NCBI GenBank assembly: GCA_944366945.1
Contig: CALVWJ010000001.1
Location: 64,001 to 98,403, forward strand
Direction: 5' to 3'
Length of the DNA: 34,403 nt
From: an uncultured Clostridia bacterium
GTDB taxonomy: Bacteria; Bacillota; Clostridia; Christensenellales; CAG-138
The position numbers and the translations under genes are program-made. Below the pieces are notes generated by a model that saw nothing but the letters and a program-made list of their open reading frames with translations, was not told where the DNA came from and did no database searches. This document shows, one piece after another, positions 1 to 8,725 of the stretch. How positions within the stretch are numbered: the first letter of the stretch is position 1; each line of letters begins with the position of its first letter.

Positions 1-653
1 TTGCTTTGTATGCTTATAACAACCCATTTATTGGCTCAAAGATCTACCTCGCCTTTTTCCATGTGGAGTGGGACCTTGGTATTTTCTATATCCCGTTTAT
101 GATGTTTGTCATCATCGGAACGGTCAACAGCGTGAATCTCACAGATGGTCTCGACGGCCTTGCATCGGGCGTAAGCTTGATCTACGCGATCACGATGTCG
201 ATCATTTTCTACTATATGTCCACCGTAATGGCGCTGCCTGGCGACGCGGGACAAGCAGCGCAGACGCAATATGCGGCAGAGCTCAACTCCATGTCTGTTT
301 TTGCTGCCGCTGTGGCAGGCGGATGTCTGGGCTTCCTGCGCTTTAACTCCTATCCTGCGCGGATTTTCATGGGAGACACGGGCTCCCTTGCTCTGGGCGG
401 GGCGATTTCGGCTATGGCGATCTTCAGCCGTTCGGTGCTGCTGTTGCCCATTATGGGCGCATGCTTTGTTGCTTCTTCTATTTCGGTAATTTTGCAGGTT
501 GGGTCTTATAAATTGCGGAAAAAACGCATTTTCCGCATGGCACCGCTGCATCACCATTTTGAACTCAAAGGATATGCAGAAACGCGGATCGTATCCGTGT
601 ATATGATCATTACCACATTCCTTTGTCTCATATGCCTTCTGGCATATGCTTAA
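1..653 (+). CDS. mraY: phospho-N-acetylmuramoyl-pentapeptide transferase, 5'-truncated by the window edge
   Basis: MraY is a polytopic membrane enzyme that moves phospho-MurNAc-pentapeptide from UDP to undecaprenyl phosphate, making lipid I. About 215 C-terminal residues are present; the family is usually 320-360, so the N-terminal third lies upstream of the window. Visible family motifs are NLTDGLDGLASG (catalytic Asp pair), NSYPARIFMGDTGSLALGG, and the histidine motif APLHHHFELKG near the C-terminus. Hydrophobic segments lie between these motifs and the protein ends in a last membrane helix. The reading frame is open to the left edge, so the TTG at 6 and ATG at 10 are not starts. It is the first of a co-directional series of cell wall genes; murD follows after a 228-bp gap that can fold into a branched RNA. 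Identification is secure. Confidence 0.97.
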   Translation, partial: ALYAYNNPFIGSKIYLAFFHVEWDLGIFYIPFMMFVIIGTVNSVNLTDGLDGLASGVSLIYAITMSIIFYYMSTVMALPGDAGQAAQTQYAAELNSMSVFAAAVAGGCLGFLRFNSYPARIFMGDTGSLALGGAISAMAIFSRSVLLLPIMGACFVASSISVILQVGSYKLRKKRIFRMAPLHHHFELKGYAETRIVSVYMIITTFLCLICLLAYA

Positions 654-803
654 ACCGTTTTTTTAGCCGTTTGGTGCTTCTGGTCGTAAGCCGTGGTTTT
701 TTGATTGGCGCTTGGCACGGCACACGCCAAAGGTAAGGCGCTTGAGGCAGAGCGCGGCTCTTTTGCCTCAAGCCCCTTGGCCGCACCGAACGGCTCTTTT
801 TTC
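654..803 (+). promoter_or_regulatory. structured leader or attenuator-like element between mraY and murD
   Basis: The gap between mraY and murD holds nested inverted repeats. An outer 12-bp stem pairs 666-677 with 783-794 (one G-U pair) and is followed by six T at 797-802. Inside it, 740-749 pairs perfectly with 764-773, and that stem is extended by 750-753 with 757-760. A second inner stem pairs 705-710 with 725-730, and an alternative pairs 690-695 with 716-721. A branched RNA closed by a stem and a U-tract is what an attenuator or a multi-branched terminator looks like. I recognise no known riboswitch or T-box consensus. Which stems form, and any function, are inference. Confidence 0.45.
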
Positions 804-881
804 AAAACAGCGCATGGAAGAATCTTTGTGCGCATGAATATATGTGTTGCATCGCGGCATGGCCCGCGGAAAGGAAGGAAC

Positions 882-2246
882 ATGGAAACCCCAAAAAAAC
901 GCGCGCTTGTTATCGGCATGGCGCGCAGCGGCGTCGCGGCAGCGCGCCTGCTTTATGAAAACGGATATGATGTGACCATCAACGACATGAAAAGTGAGAT
1001 TGAAGGTCTTACGGAGGCGCTTGCCGGCATAGAGTATACCAATGCGCTGGGCAAAGCACCGGAAACGCTGCTCGATGGGATCGACCTAATGGTCTTAAGC
1101 CCTGTGATCCCTATCTTTGCGCCTTTTGCCAAAGAGGCGCGCGCGCGCGGCGTGGAGGTGATCGGCGAGATCGAGCTGGGGTATCGTTTTTCGGATCGTG
1201 GCGCTAAATTTGTATGCATCAGCGGCACAAACGGAAAAACAACAACCACCGCGCTTACGGGTGCGCTTTTCCGTGCGGCAGGTGCACACACCTATGTTTT
1301 GGGCAACATTGGCGTGCCTATCAGCGCATATGCCATGCAGACGCGCCCCGGCGATTATGTGGTTGCAGAGACCGCGGCTCTCCAGCTTGAGAGTATAGAA
1401 TCCTTCCGCCCGAATGCGTTTGGCATGCTCAACATCAGCGAGGATCATCTAAACCGCTTTGAGTATAAACTTGAAAACTACATTGCTGCAAAGTGCCGCG
1501 GCTTTGAAAACCAGACGGACACGGATTTTGCTGTGCTTAATTATGACGATCCGACCGTGCGGGAAATGCGGCGCTTGACCAAAGCACGTGTGCTTTATTT
1601 TTCACAGAAGGAGACCCTGCCCGAGGGCATGTTCTTGCGGGATGGCAGGATGATCTTCCGCATGGACGGGGTGGAGACGCCACTGATTCAGACCGACGCG
1701 CTTCAAATCCCCGGCCGCCATAATGTGGAAAACGCGCTTTGCGCTGCAACGCTTGCGCTTTGCATGGGCATGGACGCGGAAAAAGTCTGCGAGGGGCTGC
1801 GTGCATTCCCCGGCGTGGAACACCGCATCGAGTTTGTGCGGGAAAAGAATGGCGTAGCATATATCAACGACTCCAAGGGCACAAATCCGGATTCTACCAT
1901 TAAAGCTGTGGAAGCCATGACGCGCCCGACGATTCTGCTCCTTGGCGTGGGAGATTACGATAAGCACAGTGACTTTACGCCCCTGTTCGAAGCGTTTCAA
2001 GGCAGAATCAAGCATGTGCTGGTATCCGGATGCAACATTCCCGCGGTACAGGAGGCCGCTCGACGCACTGGCTATAAAAATGTGACCGTATCGGATGGCA
2101 GCTTTGAAGAGATGGTGCGGGAGGCTGAGGCGCTCGCATCGCCTGGCGATGCGGTGCTGCTTTCGCCCGCTGCAGCGAGCTGGGGCAGGTTCAGCGATTA
2201 TGAACAGCGGGGGCGCATTTTTAAGGAGATCGTGCGCGCGCTGTAG
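882..2246 (+). CDS. murD: UDP-N-acetylmuramoylalanine--D-glutamate ligase
   Basis: MurD is the cytoplasmic ATP-dependent ligase that adds D-glutamate to UDP-MurNAc-L-Ala. The chosen ATG at 882 has the site AAGGAAGG at 871-878 and gives 454 residues, the normal family length; a longer in-frame reading from 705 would add unrelated residues encoded by the structured leader. Motifs in order are an N-terminal Rossmann segment (VIGMARSGVAAARLL), the ATP loop SGTNGKTTTTA near residue 115, an LNISEDHLNRF segment in the central Mur ligase domain, GVEHRIEFV at the start of the C-terminal domain, INDSKGTNPDS, and LLSPAAASWGRFSDYEQRG near the C-terminus. It lies between mraY and ftsW in the usual dcw order. 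Confidence 0.97.
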   Translation: METPKKRALVIGMARSGVAAARLLYENGYDVTINDMKSEIEGLTEALAGIEYTNALGKAPETLLDGIDLMVLSPVIPIFAPFAKEARARGVEVIGEIELGYRFSDRGAKFVCISGTNGKTTTTALTGALFRAAGAHTYVLGNIGVPISAYAMQTRPGDYVVAETAALQLESIESFRPNAFGMLNISEDHLNRFEYKLENYIAAKCRGFENQTDTDFAVLNYDDPTVREMRRLTKARVLYFSQKETLPEGMFLRDGRMIFRMDGVETPLIQTDALQIPGRHNVENALCAATLALCMGMDAEKVCEGLRAFPGVEHRIEFVREKNGVAYINDSKGTNPDSTIKAVEAMTRPTILLLGVGDYDKHSDFTPLFEAFQGRIKHVLVSGCNIPAVQEAARRTGYKNVTVSDGSFEEMVREAEALASPGDAVLLSPAAASWGRFSDYEQRGRIFKEIVRAL

Positions 2247-2284
2247 CGAAAATAGGCGGAACGCTTGGCGAAAGGAGGGCAGGC

Positions 2285-3421
2285 ATGGAAAACAAGCTCG
2301 AAAAAAGAAAGTTGTTTTATGTGGGGCAGATCGATTTTCCGCTCCTGTTTGCGATCATCCTGCTCTGCGCGTTTGGCCTTGTTATGCTTTTTTCCGCCAG
2401 CTATTATTACGCGCAGCACACACCAGGCACCAATTACGATGGCTTTTACTACCTCAAAAGCCAAGCGATGTACCTTGCGTTCGGTTTTGTAGCGCTGGCG
2501 ATCATTTCCAGGGTAGATTATCATTTCTTTGATAAAATTCGCGTTTTTGCGCTGGTGGGTACGCTCGCTTTGATGCTGCTCGTGCTCATTCCGGGGCTTG
2601 GCGTAAGCTTAAATGGTGCGCAACGCTGGCTGGGAATCCCGGGCACGAGCTTCACCTTCCAGCCCTCTGAGCTCGCAAAATTCGCGCTCATTGTTTACAT
2701 GGCCGGATTCATGTCACGCCGCCCGCAAACCATGAAAAACCTAACCAAGGGCGTATTCCCAATGCTTTTTATCATGGGTGCGTTCGGCCTGGTTCTGCTG
2801 CTGCAGAAAAACATGTCCATGATGGTCATCCTTTTGATGACAGGCGTCGTTATGCTCTTTTTAGGCGGCGCGGAGATCAAACATCTGCTCCTGCTTGCAG
2901 GCATTGCTGTGCCGATCCTGGTGGTCGCAGTCTTGATCGAGGATTACCGCGTCTCCAGGGTGCTCATGTTTATGGACCCATGGGAATCCACGGAAGCTGG
3001 CGCATATCAGCTTCGCCAGGCGCTTCTTGCGCTTGGGTCCGGCGGCGTATTCGGCCAGGGCCTCAACTTCAGCCGCCAGAAACTGCTGTTCCTCCCCTAT
3101 GGGGAAAGCGACTTTATCTTTGCAATCATCGGCGAGGAGCTTGGCTTTGTGGGCTGCACGCTGCTCATCCTCGCATATCTGTTTGTGATTTATCGGGGCG
3201 TGCGCATTGCCATGCGCTGCAAAGACCGGTTTGGAAGCCTGGTTGCAGCCGGGATTACGGCGGTTATCGGCATGCAGGCGGCCATTAACATCGCTGTTGC
3301 AACAAGCTCCATACCGCCCACCGGGCAGACGCTGCCCTTTGTGAGCGCCGGTGGAACATCGCTTGTGATCTTCCTCGCTGCGGCCGGCATTTTGTTGAAT
3401 ATCTCCCGCAGCATCGAATAG
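2285..3421 (+). CDS. ftsW: SEDS-family peptidoglycan glycosyltransferase, FtsW/SpoVE type
   Basis: SEDS proteins polymerise lipid II into glycan strands at the septum together with a class B penicillin-binding protein. The 378-residue product has about ten hydrophobic segments. Conserved family blocks include GAQRWLGIPG, FQPSELAKFALIVYMA, GESDFIFAIIGEELGF and PPTGQTLPFVSAGGTSL. The start at 2285 follows an AAAGGAGGG site by about 5 bases. Its place after murD in the division cluster favours FtsW or SpoVE over RodA; sequence alone does not separate the vegetative from the sporulation paralogue. In many Clostridia murG follows directly, but here the next gene is murA. Confidence 0.93.
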   Translation: MENKLEKRKLFYVGQIDFPLLFAIILLCAFGLVMLFSASYYYAQHTPGTNYDGFYYLKSQAMYLAFGFVALAIISRVDYHFFDKIRVFALVGTLALMLLVLIPGLGVSLNGAQRWLGIPGTSFTFQPSELAKFALIVYMAGFMSRRPQTMKNLTKGVFPMLFIMGAFGLVLLLQKNMSMMVILLMTGVVMLFLGGAEIKHLLLLAGIAVPILVVAVLIEDYRVSRVLMFMDPWESTEAGAYQLRQALLALGSGGVFGQGLNFSRQKLLFLPYGESDFIFAIIGEELGFVGCTLLILAYLFVIYRGVRIAMRCKDRFGSLVAAGITAVIGMQAAINIAVATSSIPPTGQTLPFVSAGGTSLVIFLAAAGILLNISRSIE

Positions 3422-3485
3422 GAACATTGCGCTCCACTCCCGCATAAGTATGGAATGTGCCGTCATGCGGCGGAGAGGAGAAAGC

Positions 3486-4778
3486 ATGGCATCCTTGATT
3501 GTGACGGGCGGAAGGCCTTTGTCTGGAACGATACGAGTGAGCGGCGCAAAAAACGCCGCGTTGCCAATTCTTGCGGCAACCCTGCTCTCGAAAGAGCCTG
3601 TTGCGCTTTATGACTGCCCACATCTTCGGGACGTTGCCAACATGCTCTCGATTTTAAATGCGCTCGGTGTGCATTGGGCCTGGGAAGAAGCGGTGCTACG
3701 GTTGGATGCTTCTTCTGCCAACGCTTATGTAATGCCACAGGGACTTTCCAAAGAGCTGCGGTCTTCGATCTTTATGCTGGGGCCGTTGCTGGCACGGTTT
3801 GGGCATGCGGTTTGCACGTTCCCGGGCGGCTGCGAGATCGGCCACCGGCCGATTGATTTACACCTTAAGGGGCTCACGATGCTTGGCGTGGAGATCCGTG
3901 AAGAGCATGGGCTGATCCTGTGTGATGGATGCGCTATGCGCGGTGCAGAGATCCATTTGGATTATCCCAGCGTTGGCGCCACGGAGAATATCATGATGGC
4001 AGCCGTGCAGGCTAAAGGGGAAACGGTGATCCAGAATGCAGCGCGGGAACCGGAAATTGAGGATCTGCAGAGCTTCCTGCGCAAGCTGGGCTATGGGGTT
4101 TCCGGCGCGGGCTCCTCAACCATAAGGATTGTAGGCGGCCGGGTGCCGAGCGTTATGGAAGAGGAATGCGTCTCGCATCGCATCATTCCGGACCGCATTG
4201 TGGCAGGAACCATGCTGTGCGCTGCTGCCATGGCAGGCGGGGAAGTTACGTTGCAAAATGCCGTGCCGGCACATGTGGCTTCCGTTATGGCAAAACTGCG
4301 GGAGGCTGGTTGCGCGATTCAAACGGAAGGGGATCGCATCCACATAACTGCGCATGCGCGTCCGCGCGAGATCAAGCTAATCGAAACGCTGCCTTACCCA
4401 GGCTTTCCAACGGATATGCAGGCGCAGATGTTCGCATTGTGCACCATTGCGGATGGCACAAGCATGATTGTGGAAAACGTGTTTGAAAACCGCTTTAAGC
4501 ATGGTGCGGAGCTGTTGCGGATGGGTGCAAGTTTCACGCAGAAGGATAGGACCATTGTGATCCGTGGCGTAGAACGGTTGATGGGTACGCGCGTTGCAGC
4601 ACGCGATCTGCGCGGCGGAGCGGCGCTTACGCTTGCCGGCCTTGCGGCGGACGGGGAAACCGTTGTAGAAAACGCGGAATTGATTGACCGCGGCTATGAC
4701 CGCCTGGACCGGATGCTTGCTTCGCTTGGGGCACAGATCCGGCGCGAGGAAGAAAAAGAAGAGAGAAACACGCAATGA
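3486..4778 (+). CDS. murA: UDP-N-acetylglucosamine 1-carboxyvinyltransferase
   Basis: MurA transfers enolpyruvate from phosphoenolpyruvate to UDP-GlcNAc, the first committed step of peptidoglycan synthesis. The start at 3486 is preceded by GGAGAGGAG and gives 430 residues beginning MASLIVTGG, the typical beginning; an in-frame ATG at 3450 would add 12 residues without an evident binding site. Visible are Lys22-Asn23 in the SGAKNAALPIL block and the active loop PGGCEIGHRPIDLH, where Cys116 matches the fosfomycin-target cysteine of MurA, so sensitivity would be expected on that ground alone. The two halves show the internal pseudo-repeat of EPSP-synthase-fold enzymes. The stop overlaps the start of divIB by 4 bases, so the two are translationally coupled. 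Confidence 0.96.
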   Translation: MASLIVTGGRPLSGTIRVSGAKNAALPILAATLLSKEPVALYDCPHLRDVANMLSILNALGVHWAWEEAVLRLDASSANAYVMPQGLSKELRSSIFMLGPLLARFGHAVCTFPGGCEIGHRPIDLHLKGLTMLGVEIREEHGLILCDGCAMRGAEIHLDYPSVGATENIMMAAVQAKGETVIQNAAREPEIEDLQSFLRKLGYGVSGAGSSTIRIVGGRVPSVMEEECVSHRIIPDRIVAGTMLCAAAMAGGEVTLQNAVPAHVASVMAKLREAGCAIQTEGDRIHITAHARPREIKLIETLPYPGFPTDMQAQMFALCTIADGTSMIVENVFENRFKHGAELLRMGASFTQKDRTIVIRGVERLMGTRVAARDLRGGAALTLAGLAADGETVVENAELIDRGYDRLDRMLASLGAQIRREEEKEERNTQ

Positions 4779-6055
4779 ACGATCGCAGAGAGGAGAACCG
4801 AAACGGGCAGGACGCCCCGGAGCAGGAACGCGTTTACGCGCCGACCCATGCAGGACCCGGGACGCTGAACCTGCGCCCATTCCAAAAGCGCAGCGTATCG
4901 AACATGGATGCTGCCCAGCCGCTGGAACCGGAGGAGGAAGCGGAAACGGAAGCTTCCCCCGCTGGGCCAGGTAGCGCCTCTGCGCCGGATCAAGACGAAG
5001 CGGACGCAGAAAAAGTGGACAAGCCTTCTTTCAGTGTGCCCGATTTATTTGCGGAGGATGATTCATCAGAAGAAAACGCAGCTGAAAAAGAAAAACCGGT
5101 TGAACCGCACAAGCCAACCGTTCGTGAGGAAAAACAGCGCGCACGCCGCATGACGGAACGCGAGAAACGCCGCAGGGAGAGGAAGCGGCGGATGCTTCGC
5201 CTTTTAAGCTTTGCGATTTTTGGCGTAATCTTTCTTGCGGCGTTGCTCTTGACCTATTTTATTTTAATCATCGACAAAATCGAAGTTTATGGCTGTGAGC
5301 GGTTTACGGAGGAGGAGATCCTTGCCGCGTCGGGATTGCATACGGGGCAGCATATGTGGCTTGCGAACTTGGATGCGGCGGTGGAAGCGGTTGAAGAAGA
5401 CCCCTACATCGCATCGCTGGAAATCACGCGCGTTTATCCAGACAGACTGGTGCTCCGGGTAACGGAACGCGTGGAAAAAGCGGTTATCCTTGGCATGAAT
5501 ACGCATGCTGTAATCGATGGGGAAGGATATGTGCTTTCGATTGGTACGCGTGCAAGCTATGAAGGGCTGCTTAAAGTGTATGGAACCGGTGCAGGCGGTT
5601 ATCACGTGAACCAGCGCTTAGGCGAGGAGTCGGATTTCCATTCCCGCACACTTGTAACGCTGTTGGCAGCATTGGAAAAAACAGAGCTGCTTGATGTTGT
5701 AGAAACGCTGGATATCAGCAATCCGCTGAGTATCTATATGACTACGTTTGATGGCCTTACTGTGCAGCTGGGGCAATCGGATAATGCGGAAGAAAAATTA
5801 AACAATTTTCGGATTGTATTGCCGAAACTTATTGAAGCGGGGTACAATACAAGCGGGACGCTTGATCTGAGTGCAAAGGATTCACCTGTTTATTCCCCGC
5901 CGGATTCTGGCACTACGCTTCCATTGGAACCAGGCACATCCCCGGATCCCAATGCGACGATTGATCCCAATGCAACGCCCGACCCCAATGCAACGCCCGC
6001 GTCTGGGGTATCGCCTACGCCTACCGATGTGCCGGAAGACCCTTATTCCGGTTGA
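4775..6055 (+). CDS. divIB: cell division protein DivIB/FtsQ with acidic N-terminus and C-terminal DPNAT repeats
   Basis: DivIB/FtsQ is a single-pass membrane protein that joins the divisome with FtsL and DivIC and stabilises it at the septum. The 426-residue product has a charged, acidic and proline-rich cytoplasmic part (about 1-140) ending in a very basic Arg/Lys stretch, one membrane helix at about 147-167, and a POTRA domain starting at DKIEVYGCERFTEEEI, followed by the beta domain. The C-terminus is a low-complexity Pro/Thr/Asn tail with three DPNAT units, presumably outside the cell. The start overlaps the murA stop. Cytoplasmic part and tail together make it longer than B. subtilis DivIB. 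Identification rests on topology, POTRA sequence and position before ftsA and ftsZ. Confidence 0.88.
   Translation: MNDRREENRNGQDAPEQERVYAPTHAGPGTLNLRPFQKRSVSNMDAAQPLEPEEEAETEASPAGPGSASAPDQDEADAEKVDKPSFSVPDLFAEDDSSEENAAEKEKPVEPHKPTVREEKQRARRMTEREKRRRERKRRMLRLLSFAIFGVIFLAALLLTYFILIIDKIEVYGCERFTEEEILAASGLHTGQHMWLANLDAAVEAVEEDPYIASLEITRVYPDRLVLRVTERVEKAVILGMNTHAVIDGEGYVLSIGTRASYEGLLKVYGTGAGGYHVNQRLGEESDFHSRTLVTLLAALEKTELLDVVETLDISNPLSIYMTTFDGLTVQLGQSDNAEEKLNNFRIVLPKLIEAGYNTSGTLDLSAKDSPVYSPPDSGTTLPLEPGTSPDPNATIDPNATPDPNATPASGVSPTPTDVPEDPYSG
5945..5998 (+). repeat. three 18-bp tandem repeats in the divIB tail
   Basis: Three in-frame 18-bp units at 5945-5962, 5963-5980 and 5981-5998 encode DPNATI, DPNATP and DPNATP. 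The last two units differ at one base. Such repeats are prone to slippage, so copy number may vary between strains without changing the frame. Confidence 0.9.
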
Positions 6056-6059
6056 TAGC

Positions 6060-6095
6060 ATGGGAAACAGAGGAAAACGGGCCTGTATTTCCCAT
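6060..6095 (+). repeat. hairpin between divIB and ftsA
   Basis: ATGGGAAA at 6060-6067 pairs with TTTCCCAT at 6088-6095, and the stem continues with 6068-6070 against 6083-6085 across a 2-base bulge. It begins 5 bases after the divIB stop. No U-tract follows, so it is not a standard terminator; it may protect or process the mRNA between divIB and ftsA. Confidence 0.5.
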
Positions 6096-6112
6096 TATAG
6101 CCGGTGAAGCTA

Positions 6113-6142
6113 TTGCACAACATATGGTATCTGTGGTATTCT
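6113..6142 (+). promoter_or_regulatory. possible weak promoter for ftsA-ftsZ
   Basis: TTGCAC at 6113-6118 and TATTCT at 6137-6142 are separated by 18 bases in the 143-bp divIB-ftsA gap. The -35 match is poor (3 of 6), so this is only a candidate for an internal promoter. Confidence 0.25.
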
Positions 6143-6198
6143 TTTAATACTGGGAAAAGTATACCCTTGCAGCGTATTTGTGCGCGAACGGAGGCGCC

Positions 6199-7398
6199 AT
6201 GAGTCAATATACTGCCGTGCTGGATGTTGGCAGTTCCAAAGTCATATGCTTGATTTGCAGTTCTGATGGCCAGGACGGCATTGTCGTGCATGGCGCTGGA
6301 ATTCGCGAATATAAAGGATATAAGCGCGGCGTAATGGAAGACGAACAGCAATTTTCAGATGCGATTGTGGATGCGATCGCGCTTGCTGAAAATGAAGCGC
6401 GCCGCCGCGTAAGGGAAATTTCCGTTGGCGTTCCAGCGCCGTTTACAAAACTGGTGCTTCATGGCGGTGAGGTTGCGCCCAGTGCGCGCAATAAGCGGGT
6501 ATCGCATCGGGATATTGACGAGCTCATCAATGCTTCGCTCGATTTTGAGCCCCCCGAAGGGTATGAGCTGATTCACAGCACCCCGGTTGAGTTCGTGGTA
6601 GACGGTGTTACCCGGGCGGACATGCCCCTTGGCGTTACGGCTGAAACGCTTCGCGCGGAGGTTTCCCATCTTTATGTGGAGGAGCACTTCAAAAGGCTGG
6701 TTTCTGATGCGCTCCTGCGTGCTGCGCTCGATGCGGATTTATACATTGCGGTTCCCCTTTCCGAGGGCCTATTTGTAATTCCCGAGGAGGAGCGCGCGCG
6801 GCCTGCCGTTTTGCTGGACGTTGGGGCAACCCATACGGATGTATGCGTGATGCGCAATTCTGCGCTCGTTGCGATGCGCACGATCGAGGTCGGCGGCAAC
6901 CATTTCGCGGGGGATCTAAGCTATGGCCTTGGCCTGGCGCGGCCTGTAGCGGAGACGGTAAAACGCCGCTATGTTTATTCCCTGGATTATCAGGACAGTA
7001 TAGATACCATCCGCATCCCGGGTGGTGGGGTGATGAATGTGGATCATGCAGCGATCCAGTTTATTATCGAAGAAAGAACCAAGGAGCTTGCGTCCTTGAT
7101 CTTCGAGGCGATCCGGGATATGGGCGTAACAGTTGAGGAAGGCCTCCCGCTTTATATGACAGGTGGCGGCATTACGCTCATGCGCGGGAGCTGCGAATAT
7201 ATGGAGCGGTATATCGGCGTGCCGATTGAAGTGCGCATGCCATGGATGCCGCGCCTGTCCTCTCCAAATTATGCAAGCGCATTTTCCGTGATCGATTTTG
7301 TGATGCACGCGATGGATGAGGACAATGCGGGCCGCCTTGAAGGGGCGGGCTCGCAGGGAAAACTGATGAAAAAACTTAGGGATTTCTTTGTGAAGTAA
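6199..7398 (+). CDS. ftsA: cell division protein FtsA (actin-like membrane tether for FtsZ)
   Basis: FtsA is an actin-fold ATPase that anchors FtsZ to the membrane and recruits later divisome proteins. The ATG at 6199 follows CGGAGG at 6189-6194; a TTG at 6178 in frame is less likely. The 399-residue product shows the phosphate 1 motif AVLDVGSSKV at the N-terminus, the SHS2 (1C) region, phosphate 2 LLDVGATHTDV, the IEVGGNHFAGDLSYGL block and the adenosine motif MTGGGITLMRG. The last 13 residues, GKLMKKLRDFFVK, can form the amphipathic membrane-targeting helix. It is directly upstream of ftsZ. The divergent 1C region leaves slight room for another actin-like division ATPase. Confidence 0.9.
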   Translation: MSQYTAVLDVGSSKVICLICSSDGQDGIVVHGAGIREYKGYKRGVMEDEQQFSDAIVDAIALAENEARRRVREISVGVPAPFTKLVLHGGEVAPSARNKRVSHRDIDELINASLDFEPPEGYELIHSTPVEFVVDGVTRADMPLGVTAETLRAEVSHLYVEEHFKRLVSDALLRAALDADLYIAVPLSEGLFVIPEEERARPAVLLDVGATHTDVCVMRNSALVAMRTIEVGGNHFAGDLSYGLGLARPVAETVKRRYVYSLDYQDSIDTIRIPGGGVMNVDHAAIQFIIEERTKELASLIFEAIRDMGVTVEEGLPLYMTGGGITLMRGSCEYMERYIGVPIEVRMPWMPRLSSPNYASAFSVIDFVMHAMDEDNAGRLEGAGSQGKLMKKLRDFFVK

Positions 7399-7416
7399 CG
7401 TAAGGAGGAAGATTAC

Positions 7417-8688
7417 ATGCCCATCGGTTTGGAACTGGATTTTGAAAGCGGCCAATTTGCGCAACTGAAGGTCGTTGGCGTTGGCGGGGCAGGGAACAAC
7501 GCGGTCAACCGCATGATCCAATATGGCCTGCGCGGCGTTGAGTTCATTTCTGTGAACACGGACAAGCAGGCGCTGTACCTTTCGCGCGCCGGACAAAAGA
7601 TCCAGATTGGCGAAAAACTCACCAAGGGGTTGGGCGCGGGCGCTGACCCGGAAGTTGGCCGCAAGGCAGCAGAGGAAAGCCGGGACACAATCACCGAAGC
7701 GCTCAAGGGCGCAGACCTCGTTTTTATCACCGCGGGCATGGGCGGCGGAACGGGCACAGGTGCGGCGCCGATTGTGGCTGAGTGCGCAAAGGAGATGGGC
7801 ATCCTCACCATCGGCGTTGTAACAAAACCCTTTGCCTTTGAAGGAAAAGTGCGCATGAACAATGCGGTTAACGGCATCATGAACCTAAAGGATTCCGTGG
7901 ATACGCTGATCATCATTCCCAATGACCGCCTGCTTGACACGGTGGGCAACGTTAGCCTTTCGGAGGCATTCCGCGTGGCAGATGATGTGCTGCGCCAAGG
8001 TATCCAGGGCATCAGCGACTTGATTGCAGTGCCGAGCATGGTTAATTTGGACTTTGCGGATGTGCGGACAATTATGCGCGAAAAGGGCATGGCGCATATG
8101 GGTATCGGCATGGCTTCGGGCGACAAGCGTGCGCTTGAGGCAGCCAAGCAAGCTGTGGAAAGCTCGCTGCTGGAAACCAGCATCAACGGCGCAAAAGGTG
8201 TTATCATCAACATCACGGGCGGTGCCGATCTCGGCATTCTGGAGGTCTCTGAAGCCGCTGCGTTCATCCAAGAGTACGCAGATGGCGATGCAAACATCAT
8301 CTGGGGCGCAGGCACCGACGAAGAATTGGGCGATTCCGTGCGCATTACCGTGATTGCTACGGGGTTTGACTCCGCAGATGCAAGGCTCAACGGGCGGCGT
8401 AATTCCGTGCAGCAGGAAGCGCAGCAGACCGCGCGCAGCACAGGCCGCGTAGCGGACGATTGGCGCCGCAAAGACAACAATGAGCCATCCCTGCCAGGAT
8501 CCAGCACCCCCAAACGCAACTTCTGGGAAGAAAAGCGCAGCAGGGCGCCGCAGTATACGTCACCCCTGCCGGATGGGGAAGAGGTCACCCCGCATTTTAC
8601 CAAGCAGGATCTCCCCAAGGGCGATTATAACCCCAAGGAAAAGAACAATCTCGATCTGCCGAGCTTCCTGCGCAATAAGAACGATTAA
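7417..8688 (+). CDS. ftsZ: cell division GTPase FtsZ
   Basis: FtsZ is the tubulin homologue that polymerises into the cytokinetic ring. The start at 7417 follows TAAGGAGGAAG. The 423-residue protein has the N-terminal [13 protein letters not shown] loop, the tubulin signature [10 protein letters not shown] at about residues 109-118, the T6 segment NDRLL and the T7 loop [11 protein letters not shown] carrying the catalytic Asp. A variable, charged linker after about residue 320 ends in [11 protein letters not shown], the conserved C-terminal peptide that binds FtsA. It is the last gene of the division block and is followed by a hairpin terminator. Confidence 0.98.
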   Translation: MPIGLELDFESGQFAQLKVVGVGGAGNNAVNRMIQYGLRGVEFISVNTDKQALYLSRAGQKIQIGEKLTKGLGAGADPEVGRKAAEESRDTITEALKGADLVFITAGMGGGTGTGAAPIVAECAKEMGILTIGVVTKPFAFEGKVRMNNAVNGIMNLKDSVDTLIIIPNDRLLDTVGNVSLSEAFRVADDVLRQGIQGISDLIAVPSMVNLDFADVRTIMREKGMAHMGIGMASGDKRALEAAKQAVESSLLETSINGAKGVIINITGGADLGILEVSEAAAFIQEYADGDANIIWGAGTDEELGDSVRITVIATGFDSADARLNGRRNSVQQEAQQTARSTGRVADDWRRKDNNEPSLPGSSTPKRNFWEEKRSRAPQYTSPLPDGEEVTPHFTKQDLPKGDYNPKEKNNLDLPSFLRNKND

Positions 8689-8700
8689 ACAAATGCAAAT

Positions 8701-8725
8701 GGCTCCACGCAAGTGGGGCCGTTTT
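8701..8725 (+). terminator. Rho-independent terminator after ftsZ
   Basis: GGCTCCAC at 8701-8708 pairs with GTGGGGCC at 8713-8720 (one G-U pair) across a GCAA tetraloop, followed by four T at 8722-8725. It starts 12 bases after the ftsZ stop and closes the dcw operon. Confidence 0.8.

Noticed and set aside
666..802. T-box riboswitch between mraY and murD
   Set aside because: I could not find the conserved T-box sequence pairing with tRNA acceptor ends or a specifier loop; the structure is left as unassigned.
705..881. Longer reading of murD from the codon at 705
   Set aside because: The extra residues come from the structured leader, have no ribosome site, and make MurD longer than its family; ATG 882 has a good site and normal length.
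7413..8618. 401-codon frame on the minus strand opposite ftsZ
   Set aside because: It is an antisense shadow rich in Ser, Pro and Ala, and ftsZ is certain.
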